A stretch of 64,000 bases of DNA, taken from assembly GCF_004027225.2 (NCBI RefSeq), contig NC_044291.2, positions 10,524,707 to 10,588,706 on the forward strand, read 5' to 3'. Within the stretch, counting starts at the first letter, position 1. Each line of letters begins with the position of its first letter. Of the stretch, positions 26,701 through 38,700 are shown in pieces. The stretch comes from Strigops habroptila. Its lineage: Eukaryota > Chordata > Aves > Psittaciformes > Psittacidae. The notes under the pieces were generated by a model. That model did not search any database. It saw nothing but the letters and a program-made list of their open reading frames with translations, and was not told the DNA's origin. Made by a program: the position numbers and the translations under genes.

Positions 26701-29700
26701 TGCAAAGAGGCCAAGGAGGCTCAAGGTGTGGGACCTGACACCCTGCTGCACATGCTGACTGCTCAGGGTACTCAGTGTTGCAGGAGGAGGCTGGTGATGT
26801 GGCGTGATCTGTCTTACTTTTTCATTCTCCACCCCAACATCTTAAAAAACCCAAAGGAGGAAGCTCTTGGTGCAGCCTGTCTGGAGTAACCTTACAAACT
26901 GCTTCATGAAGCACCAGGGGGTCTTGCAGAACCCCTTTGGCCTTATGCACTGGGGTTTCTGTTGGGCTGACCATGTTTATGAAGAGCATGTATCTGTCTC
27001 TGAGAGAGGCAAAGTCACTGCTGCCCTGCTGGGCATTTTAAGAGGGAGTTTAGTGTCATTCCACAGCCCATCCTGGGCAATCCAGGCTGCTGCACATCTA
27101 TTGCCTCCAGCCACGTGGCTGTAAGTGCAGGGTTCCTGACCTGGCGGGGCTGCCATCGGGATGTGCCTGTTGGTGTTAACTTGCTGATACATTTGGCTCT
27201 GGGGCAGGAAGCCCAGAGCTGTGTGAGGTCAGGCAAGTAAGATGCAATTTGCCTTCCAGACACTGAGCTGCATCTGCCACCAACCTCACCACAGGCACTT
27301 GTCTTTATAGCAGGGGTATGGTAAAGAAAACAAATACAATAAACCCAAACCCTGCATGTGTCTGTGGGTGCCCAGTGAGAGCAGGCTGCTGGGGAGGTGT
27401 GTTCAGGGTCCTGTTGGGGTAGGAGCTGGGTTCAGTCCCGCATGGAGGGAGCACCTCATGGTGCCTTCCTGCTGCTTTGGGGCATGACCGTTCTGTTTCC
27501 TTTCCAGTCATGGAAGCAAAAGGTTTGATGGGAAAGGAGCACCGGCCATGCGACTCCTACGTGAAGGTGGGTTCTCCTCAGGCTTTGCTCTGGGAGCTTC
27601 ATACTTTCTTGGGATTTTGTGGTTGGCTTCTCCAAGCATGCTCTGGCCCGCCTGTCCCTTCGCTTTCCCACTCTGCCCTGCTCTGGCCAAGCACCCACAG
27701 CATGCAGGGAGGTAGCTGGTCTCTTACCCAGTGCTGGAGGGCTCATGGGTTTTGTTGGCACAGTGTCTGGATGGAGCCAGAAAAGCAGAGGACAGGACCC
27801 TGCTAAGGGCTGTGTCAGCCATTCATTGTAGGAGCATCCCACTGATGATGAGGACTGGTGGGGATAGGTGTGTGGCCAGCACAGGGTGGCTCTGGGCTCT
27901 TCTGGAGCTCCCCTTGTCAGGCTGCTCCCCCCGTGGTGTGCACAGTGCAGGAAGCATCTCCCCTACGAGGGGGCTGCAAGTCAGAGACCAGCCAGCACCA
28001 TTCATGTACATCAGTCCTTGATTCTTCTGCTCTTTTCCTGCCCTCCCCCGGCCCGAGGAGTTCTGTGGTGCAATTACTGGACACCATAGAGTGATCTAAT
28101 CCACTGTCAGTACAGGCTCAGCTGGAGCTTTGAGGCTCAGCCGCCCATGGCAGTGGCTGTGCTGTCTCCTGCCACCACAGTGGCAGCTCTGTGCCAGGGC
28201 TGGCTTTGGGAGCACTGACACGCTGCTTGTTTCCCTCCCTAAAGATGTCCATCGTGCCAGATGCTGACTGGAAGTGCAGGCAGAAGACAAAGACTGTGCC
28301 AGACAGCAAGAACCCTGTCTTCCATGAGCACTTTCTCTTGTGAGTATGAGAGGGCAGAGGCAGCTCTGGCCCATCCATCACCGTGTTCACGTGGGGGACC
28401 CACGTGGCTGCTGTCCTGGGGCACCCTCTCGAAGCCAAACCCCGTGTTTGTTGTGCATTCTGATCCATAACAAACATGCATCACGCATGAGCAGGTCTGC
28501 TGCTGAGATGAGGAGTGACAGACATTATTCTGCTGGGTTTTTATAGCTGAAATGCCTTGAACTTTTGGGCAGAGCTTGGTGGAGGCTCACAGAGCTGTCA
28601 GCACACAGCATGGCAGCAGTGCTCCCGCACGGTTTGACTTCCTTAGTGGGCAGGAGTTGGGCAAACAGACTCCATTTCCTACCCCTTGCACCTGCAGCAG
28701 TGTGGGCATCAGGATGAATGAGGAAGGTAAAAGGATTTCCTATAGCTACAGCACGTCTCTGCATGGGAATGGAACTGTGTGGCTCAGTGCTTTGGTAGAG
28801 CTTGGCATTGCTCACTAACCAGTCTGTGTCAGACCTCTGTCCCTGTGCACCATTTAATTTGGTACAGGGTTGTTTCAGAGCATGAACTGTGGCTTGTTCC
28901 TTGCATTTACCCTTTGATGTTGGATGTGTGTCTCTCTGCAAGGTTATTTTCCCCCTTAAACCACCTGAGCAGTGTCCTCAGTGCCTGCCTAGGAGAGGTC
29001 ACATCCCCTTGCAGTTGGCTGTCAGGAACAAGGGAATTAGTGGATCAGTGGCTTGTTTGAGGAGGTTGCCATTTGGGGTGATGCTTCAGTGCTCTGGGCA
29101 GAGCATGGAGGAAAACACCTGGCTCTGAGGAGGGTGAGGGGTCTCTGGCTGCGAGGGGAAGATGGGTGCTCATGGGCTCTTCCCTTTGCTTGTTACAGCC
29201 CAGTGCAAGAGGAGGATGAGCAGAAACGTCTCCTTGTCACAGTCTGGAACAGAGACAGAAACTCCAGGTAAGGGGCTGCCAGCCTGCCAGGCAACCTCTT
29301 TCAAATGGGGCTGGCACGGCAGTGAACCTGCCACTGCTCTGCCCACCCCATGCAAGCTCCATGAGGTCTGGCCCTGATGTCAGGGCTGCCCTGCACGGAG
29401 GCTGTGGGTTGGTGGGGCAGAGGCATGAGCAGTGGGGCTGGGACCCGCTGGGGCACACTCCAGCAGCCGGTACTGGTGAGCCCCGCGCCACCTGCAGGCT
29501 GGTGGAGAGGAAGCCCTGCCCTTGCTGTGCTCTGTTGGCTTTGCTGCTGCTTGGCAGCCATCAGCTGCGCCAGTGTTTAGAACTCCTGCAGCCACTCGTG
29601 CCTGGGCTGCTGGCTAAAGCCGAGTGGGGCTGGAGCCTGGCTGTGTGCTGGGGACCTTCCCTACCCCTGAGGGCAATGCGGTGAGGAGGAGAGCCCAGCA

Positions 29701-32700
29701 GCAAAGGGTCTGGCACCTTGCAGGCTATGCTGCCTGCTCAGGCAAGTGGCATCTGCCTCCTTGGCCAAACTCCTGCCAGCATTGGGTAGGCTGGAGGGGA
29801 CCAGGATGTTGAGCCCAGCTCCTGCTGCAGCTCAGCCATGTGGTTACACCGTGCTTGCTCACAACATGGACAGGGAGGCACATCCCGGGCACTGCCTGGC
29901 TCCTGGTGTGGGCAGTTTGGGATGTCTGTGGGCTCCCTGCAAAGGGATGCACGTGGGGAGCTGGTGCCTGGGGAGTTCTCACAAGTGTGTGCTCATGGTC
30001 TGTGCCTCTCCTGCAGACAGAGCGAACTCATCGGCTGCATGAGCTTTGGTGTGAAGTCCCTCCTGACCATGGACAAGGTACCCCCATGCCGGAGCGCAGT
30101 GTGTGGGTCTGGGGTCTGACTGTTGGGTCAGTGGGTGGATGTGGTGCATCCCTGGGGCAGGAGCAGGCTGCTCCCACCTTGGACAAAGCGTGCCCACGGA
30201 GTTCCGGGGTCCCATTCCCAGGTCGTGCCGCTGAGACTGATGTTGGTATGATTGCAGGAGGCAGGGGCAGGGAGGCTGTGAGAGGAGGGGTCCTAGGACA
30301 GGGGACTGTCACTTCCATCTGTAGGGGCACGCAGAGTAGCAGCAATTTGGGATGCAAAGAGGTGGCCCCAGTGAGTGCTGCCTGCTGGGGGGACAGGAGA
30401 TGGGGTCAGCCTCTCTCAGTCTGGCATGTGTCACATCTGACATGTCCTGAGCAGTGGCCAAGTGGGCACGATGGTGGGGACATGCTCCTCTGAGAAGGAA
30501 CCTGCCTTATTCCCTGCACTCAGCAGCCAGGGCTTCACTGGTGGAGGTGATGGTGGTGGACAGAGGGCAGATGCAGAGGTCTCGGGCTGTTCCTGGAGGC
30601 AGTGGTGCTGTCAGGCTGTCTCAATCGATGTCCCCACTGCTGCGGGTTTGGTCACAGTGCTGCTGCCCCAGCCTGGCTGCTGCTTGGTAATACAGCTTTC
30701 ACATCAGCTGGGTTTGCTTGCGTGGAGTACCCTGCAGGGCTGCTGCTGGGAATGACTCTGCTGATCCACTCAAACATGGAAATGTTTCATCCTGGCTGCC
30801 ACTGGGCAGAGATTTCTGCCCTGGTCATGTCCTCTCTACATCAGAGTGTCTCGGCATGCTGGAAGTGTTTCGTGCAAGTGTTAATACATCACCTGGGGTG
30901 TGGAAATTCACTCCCTAGCAAGAGGTTAAAAAGAAGCAATTTGTGGCAATGACCTGAGAAGGGAGTAAGAGGCAGCTGTAACATGGCCTCCTCTGAGTGT
31001 TGGACTAGTGAGATGCAGCTTTCCTATAACAGTGAAGATACTAAGGCTCTGAACTGCGGCTCTCCCATGGAGGGGCCTCCCCAGAGATGTCCTTTCCTCC
31101 TCAGATTTTGGCAGTGAGTTTCATGAAGTGTCACTGTGTGCAGAGGACAGAGTGTTCATGTGCATAGCACCCATGCACAGCACCCTGCTCTCACAGGGAT
31201 GCGAGAAGGATGCTGGGGCATGTGGTCCTTCTGGGACCTTAGCAGGGACTGAGATGAGCTGGCCCTGACTCCTGGGTGCTGCATGATGCTGCTGGATACC
31301 TCCCCTTTTCTCAGTTTCATAGAATCATCATAGAATCCCAGCCTGGTTTGTGTTGGAAGGGAGCTTAAAGATCATCCAGTCCCAGCCTCTTGCCACGGGC
31401 AGGGACACCTGCCACTAGAGCAGGTTGCTCCAAGCCCCTGTGTCCAACCTGGCCTTGAACACTGCCAGGGATGGGGCAGCCACAGCTTCTCTGGGCACCC
31501 TGTGCCAGCACCTCAGCACCCTCACAGGGAAGAGCTTCTGCCTCAGAGCTCATCTCAATCTCCCCTCTGGCAGGTTAAAGCCATTCCCCTTGTCCTGTCC
31601 CTACAGGCCCTTGTCCAAAGCCCCTCTCCAGGTTTCTTGTAGCCCCTTTAGGTATTGGAAGACTGTTATAAGGTCTCCCTGGAGCCTTCTCTTCTCCAGG
31701 CTGAGAAAAGAATGGAGGTGAGTATCTGCCCTTTCATCAACAGCTTCTTTCCTCTCCCCAGGAGATCAGTGGCTGGTACTATCTCCTTGGGGAGGACCTG
31801 GGCAGGACCAAGCACCTGAAGGTGGCCATGCGGCGGCTGAAGCAGAGCAAAGGTGTGTTCCCCAACTTGCGTGTCCCATGGAGTGCTGGCATGGTTTGAA
31901 AGAGGACTCAATCCTCATGGCATGGAGCAGCCCCCAGCCCGAGAGCACCTTCTCCCCCATGGGCAGCCCTGTGAGGCTCAGTGGGCTCTGGGACCCCAAA
32001 AGACTGGCATGGTGGATCCTGGCTGCTTCAGCAGGCTCTGCACAGGCACTGAGCTTTCCCCTTCAGCCCTCACTCCTGCTTATTGGGGCTGTCTGGGGCT
32101 CTGTGGAGACCCCAGCACTGCAGCCACTTCTCTCCCTCTTGTTGGCCTTCCATTGTGCTGATTCCTGCCTCTCAGACTTGGGGCTGAATCCCATTGCCAG
32201 ACTCTGTCTGGCTTCTGGGGTCTGTGCAGCGTGATGGGGAGCTTGTTCTCCTGCCTTGGCCTTGCTGTGCTGCCAGGGTGTGCGGAGGAGGCACAGACCA
32301 GAGACGGCAGTGCCTGTCCCCATGTGCAGCCACACCACAGCTGCTGCCATGCAGGGCTGCCCCAGCCTGGAGGAGACGTGCCCATGACATGTAAAGATCT
32401 TCTATAGAGTGTGTAGATGAAGTGTGGAAGGAAAGGGATTGTCAGGAGATGTGTGTTGTCAGACTGAAAGGCCTTTCCCTGTTTTTTTTAAGAGCCCATG
32501 CTGGGAAGTCAGAGCGCAGCACAGGAAAGCCGGGATGATGTGACCATGGAGCAGCTGAAGGTAGGTATGACAGGGCTGAGACCCACCAGGGATGTGAAGA
32601 CATGGGGTAGGGAGCTGGCTGGCAGCAGAGCAGGCAGGGATGGGTGGCAAAAGAGCCAAGGGACAGAGCATTTGTGAGGGTGATGCTGAGGTGGGAGCTG

Positions 32701-35700
32701 TGGGAGTCTCCCTGTTGACACCATGGCTTTTATAGGGAATTAGTTATCCCAACTGAGGTGGAGGTAGGTGATGTGGGTAGTAACTCTACGCTCACTCCCC
32801 ATTCCCATACAGAGACCTGCTGTTTTTCCAGTCTATTACCACAGAGACAAAGCAGCGGCCATTGACTGGGAGCGATGGGAACTGGGAGCAATGGGGACAG
32901 GGCTGGCCGCCTGCCTGTCACACGGCATCGGTCCCTGGCCGGCTCCGTGTCTCCATGGACGGGTGTATCTGCTCCTCTTCTCCTTTCAGGGCCATTTGCT
33001 CTGGGAAGGGAAAGGCCCACACTGGAGCCTTGGTGATTTATAGGAAGGCAAGGATGGGAAATGGGAACACAAACACATGGCTTGCATCGGAAACCGGGCT
33101 CGGCCGGCCCCGTGATTTATCTGTGCCGAATTCCGCTTTGCTGCTTCCCTCAGCTGCATTTTCAGTTACTTGCTTTAAAGCGTAGGATTGAGCAAGACAA
33201 ACAAAGCCAGCGCCCCTCTCCTCCCTTCCTCCCCGGCAGCGCCACGGCTTGGGAGATGGTGGCTGGGAAGGAAGAACGATCCCATCCAGCTCCAGCCTGG
33301 CGGTGCGGCCGCTGGGACAATGCGCCCGGAGCTGCCCCGGGCAGCATCCCCTGGGAGCGCTGGGGCTCCTTGTGCTCCCTCCCAGCCCCCTGGCCCTGCC
33401 ACCCCAGGGAGCCCAGGGTCTGTGTCCCTTGAGCCTTTCCTCTTGTTTCCATCCCCATGTCTGAGTGGGGAAGGTGCTTTCTTCTCCATTGCAAACCCAC
33501 CTCCATGGGGTTGTGCTGCAATGCTGGCAGTCAGGGCTGCGCAGTGCACACTCACTAAATCCTGCTTTGTGCCCTGCTGCTGCCTGAGGGAAGAGTTTCT
33601 CTTTAACTCCAAAATTACACCATGGGTGCAAGTGAACTGACCTCTCTGCTTCCCCTTCCATGACTCTGTGAGCACAAAGCATCAGGATGTGCTTATCCTC
33701 TGGGTCTGTGCTTTCAAAAACAAACTCTGCTTTTGCTTTTTCCCCTTTAAACCCTCTCTTACCCTGATGCCTGTAACAAGCACAACTCCTCTCTTTAGTG
33801 CAGCAAAGCTCACAGAGCCTGTGAAACGCCGCTCAAACATCCTCCAAGTGTTTGTGAGAACGTTGCAATAACAAAGTGCTCCGTGCGGCTGAAGAATGCT
33901 GCGGGAACAAAAGCCCCATCAACAGAGCAGGGACTAGGGAATACTCAATAGTTGACAGGAATCTTAATATAAAACTCTCTCTCTTCCTTGTCAGTTAGGG
34001 TTTTCAGGAAGCCCTCTGGCTTATCGTCAAGCGGCATACAGCACAGACAGGGGCTGGGGAGGTGAAAGGTGGCTTCCTGCCATTCTTCTCTGGAGCTGGG
34101 TTCCCATGGGCGGTCATGCCAGTTTGACTGTGGTTTGTTCCACACTCGTGCGATACGAGGAGCTCGGGATCACGCCTGCTCCAGGGGACTGGATTTTCAT
34201 GGGCTAACGGCGAGTTGAGGGTTTCCAGCCATGAACCGCTTCAATGGACTCTGCAAGGTGTGCTCGGAGCGGAGATACAGGCAGGTCTGTGTCTCCCATG
34301 GGAAGGAATCCACGTGCCAGCATGAGTGTGTGTGCAAGTCTTGGCTAAGTTTAGGAGTGTCTGTGAGCTTTCTTGCCATTCCTGGGCTGTGTGTGCTGGT
34401 TCCAGGGTGTTGGTTTGCTGTTGTTGTAGTTCGTAAGTTATAATATTGGGAACACATGGGAAACATCCTCAGGTAGGTGTCTCTGCTGATCTCTTGCTGC
34501 AGTATGTAAATGGGGACAGACGAGGAGCATTTACTGTGTAACGTGAGGGTAATGGGGTTGGAGCTAGATAATCTTAAGGTCCTTTCCCACCTTAAGTGTT
34601 CTATGATTCTGTGATGGTGGAAGCGTTGAGCTGCGAGGTGTTGTCTCAATTCACCACTCATTAGAGGTGAGGCAGGCACGGCTGCAGCCAAGTCTCTGCC
34701 AGGCTGCTGCTATACCTCTTAAAACTTGTTTTAAGTGTGTGAATGTATTTGTGTGTGAATAGTATTGGGAATCAAGGGCTGTGAATGTATTTGGGAATCA
34801 AGGGTTGCTCGAAGCTGGTTGCAGCCGATGGGGACTTGCTTTATGAGAAGCAGATTGCTGTGAACGCTGCTGGAAGCTGTCTTGGACCTGCTCAGTGGGC
34901 AATGCCTGGTGCTGGTTTCGCTTGTGTAGGTCCTAGTCTCCTGCACTTTCGAACACAATTTTCCCTCTGTGGTCTGTACAGGGGCTCCTGATTCACAGTC
35001 AGCTTTTCTCTGCATTCCTGTGCTGATCTTCCATGTTGGGAAAGGTGCTGTGGGGCACAGTGTATTCTGGGCATTGCACAAAGAACCAGCTGAACTGAAA
35101 ATGCCCACTTCTTGTTGGGGCTGTAGTGACCATCTCATGCAGGAAGGCTGCTCTGCTTTGTATTAATGCCAATGGACCGTGATTTGTGTCTTAAACCTCC
35201 TCAATTCTCTCTTTTGGTAATTTCTTCTGCATTTTTGACAAAGTTATGGCTAGAGAGAGCTCCTGTGGTGCTGGAGTCTCTCACCACCTTCCCACCCACC
35301 TTCCAGCTTATGTCAGATGCTCATATTAGTTCTGTGCACAGTGGCAAAACGGCCATTCAGCTCCTTGTAATGGCTGTGGTGGTGGGAGCTGAGGAAAGGG
35401 AACCAGCAGCAGTGAGGAGCTGCTATTTAGCAGCACAGGGAAGCATCCACTGGTGGTGGACAAGAGGCAGCAGCTCAGGGAGAAGGAGCAGGAGCCCTCT
35501 CATCATGGGGAGAGCTTTGGGCTGGGAAGTGACCATGGAGTCTCCATGGTGGGAATGATGCTGGGCTGGCTCCTGAGGTGATAACACAGAACTCACATCT
35601 CACATCCCTGTGCTTTGTGTTTGAGATGTGAGGTTAGTTTGAAGCTGCAGAGCCACAAGCAGCCTCCTCCCCTGTTTGAGAATCCAGCAAACTCCAGAGA

Positions 35701-38700
35701 AGAACACTCAGTGTAGTGGGACTGGACCTGTTTTATATCCTGCCAGGGAAAGAGTTTTCTCTTTTGAAGTCTGGCTTTATGCAGAGCAATCAAACAGGGA
35801 TGAGGTGCAGCGAAATGGAAGCTTGTTGCATTTACCCTCCCATGGTAAAGGAGTGAGGAGCCAGTTCCTTCCTTGGCAGCTTCTGCTGAATTCTTCATCT
35901 TTTCTCTGGCTGTTTGTTCTCAAAATAGTAGAGGTCAGATGTTGGATTTTTCTTTTCTTTTCCCTGTCAGTAAAACAAGGATCTTGACAAATGTCTTGGG
36001 GGATAATCAGGTATTTACAGGAGCCGTCCTGCTGAGCTGCTGCTGGGAGCCAGCATCACAAAATAAATATCATTGTGGTAATAAGCTCAATGGCTCTTGA
36101 ATCAGGAGGAGAAATGAACCGAAATCAACAGCATCCATCCTCTCCAGGCTCAGTGAGAGAAAACATGCACAGCTGATGGGGTGCTGTGCACAGAGCCCGC
36201 TCCAGCATGGGTGCCTGTGCCCATCCGCGGGGCAGAGGAGTGCTGCTATTTCTGGAAATGAAATGTTTAAGTGACTTGTGTAGAGAAGCCGTGTTGGAAA
36301 CCAGCATCAGAGCCAGGCTGCCAGGTTTCCCTTCCTAATGGCTTATCAGACCTTTCCTTACCCTTGCAGGAGTCTTGAGTGGAGACTTGTGTGCGCTCAA
36401 TAAACAATATTGCGCAGCACTCCGTACCTCCTCAACTTGATTTTGCATTGCTTTTAGCACCCTTTCCACCCTGTTGGGTGCAGCAGAGGAGACCTGCTGT
36501 CCGTGGGGCTCACAGGGTGACAGTGGTCACTGTGATAGCCCCTCGGGCAGGGTGTGGGTGAGGGGGGTGCTCACTGACTGCACACAGCAGCTGTTTCCCA
36601 CCTAACAGTGACTCTGGTGTCTCTTTCAGATCACGATCCCTCGAGGGAGTGATGGGTTTGGCTTCACCATCTGCTGTGACTCCCCTGTCCGTGTGCAGGC
36701 AGTGGACTCGGGTAAGAGAGCAAGTCACTTTTATCCTTCTTGATGTGAAGGATGACTCTGCTGCTGTTTTGCTTCCCGGAGCATGCTGCGGTTCAGAAGC
36801 TCCAGTGCCTTGCAGGACCCCGGTTACCTCCGAGAAACTTCACTTAGTGAATTCTCTGGTGCCTCTGATGAGGTCAGAGGCCACTGGGTTAGTGCTGGGT
36901 CGCTATTTTGGCAGTGTTTGCAGTCATTCGCAGAGGTTTTGTTCCCTCTCCAACCTGAGAACTGGCTGGTTGGGAAACCTATGGAAAGTATCTATGGGGG
37001 GGTGTCAGATGGGGGCACAGAGGGGAGCAGGATCGTGGAAGCCCTCAGTTACCTGAGTAAACCCCTTCGTGTGGATCTGCAGGATGCACTTGGTGTCTCT
37101 GTTGTGGCCTGGTGCTCCCCACTGCACACCAGGAAGCATGGGAAGTTCATGCAATAGCTCTGAGAGAGCATTTATGACTTTGTCCCAGGCACTGTGTGTG
37201 TGTTTTCACATTGGAAGGTGAAGCTCCAGGCTGGCTGACCCCACTTCAAATGTGGGTGTTAAAGGAAACTGTGGGCGGCTGGCATTTGTCTCTTCTCTCT
37301 GTAGGTGGCCCAGCAGAAAAGGCAGGTCTGCAGCAACTTGACACGGTGCTGCAGCTGAATGAGCAGCCTGTGGAGCACTGGAAGTGTGTAGAGCTGGCAC
37401 ATGAAATCCGGTGAGTATTCCCCAAAAGCATCACTGCAGGGCTGTGGGAGAGATGGTTTGAGAGCAGTGCCCTGCCACTCAGAGCTCCAAGGCAGGGCAG
37501 CAGGAGCTTTGAGTGGGAAGGAGCTTGGAGGGGTGCAGGAGACTGAGAAAGGATTCTTTGGTGTAGAAGAAAGGGTGCAGGGGCTGGGAAGGGCAGGACA
37601 TTAGAGAGCAGAGGCATTAGAGGGAGAAAGGACTGCAGGGCTCATGGCTGAGTGATGCAGGGGCCTCACTCCCTACGGCTCCATCCCTGACTTGCCCCAT
37701 GCCGTCCCTTCCAGGAACTGTCCCACTGAGATCATCCTGCTGGTGTGGCGGCTGGTGCCGCAGGTGAGGACGGGGCACGAAGGCATGATCCGCAGATCCT
37801 CCTGCAAGTCTGCCTACGACCTCCAGTCACCACCCAACAAGCGGGAGAAGAACAGCACCGTGCCCCCCCGGCCTGAGCAGCGCCGGAGCTGCCACGTCCT
37901 GTACGATGGGAGCGACGGGCTGGTGCTGAACAGCTGGGAGAGGTACACGGAGCTCGGCAAGCGGGGCCAGAGCACCATGCCAGCCCTGTCCCGGGTGCCC
38001 TCTGCTGCAGACCACAACTACATCATCTTAGCCCCTGTGAACCCTGGGAGCCAGGTAGGGCTGCTCTCCAGCCCCACACTCAAGTTAGTGCATGTGGCTG
38101 TTGGCTGTGCTTGCTGCATCCTCTCTTGCTGCAGTATTACTGAGCATCATCTCTAAATGTTTCTAGAGCACATGTCATTTTTACAAGCCAGATCTGTGTC
38201 CCTTGGTGGAGCTTTCACTATGTTCCTAAACCTCTTACATTAGGGCTGCAGAGCTGGGGTGAATGACCTGCAGCCTCCTCTCAGGGCTCACTCAAGGGGT
38301 GAGGATATGGGAAGTGTTTCCATTGCATAGACCACAGTGCAAGTCAGTGTTCTCCTGTTCTGCTGGAAACAGGGCAAATGTGATTTTCACCTCTCTGGAG
38401 TGCTTTGGCTTTGCTGGGGTTGTCATGCTAACATTTGCAGTTGGTTGTTGTGAGGTCTGCCTCAAGCCTCCTTCAGGTGACTGTGTCCTTTCTGGGTTGT
38501 GTCTTACAGCTGCTGAGACCTGTCTATCAAGAGAACAATGCGACTGTGGGTAAGTTGCTGATGTGCTGAAAACGCTGCTCAGAGCACCCAGCAGAGCTAA
38601 ACATGGTCTTTCTAGTGCTATTGAATCCTTGCCCTTAGCCCTGCAGTGCTGCAGTGGAGTCCCTCATGTTTTCAGGACAGTGGCAGAGGCCTTGGGGCTT

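Noticed and set aside
35592-35632. Small perfect stem (CTCACATCTC with GAGATGTGAG)
   Set aside because: Ten base pairs with about a 20-nt loop is expected by chance in a window of this size and lacks microRNA-precursor length.
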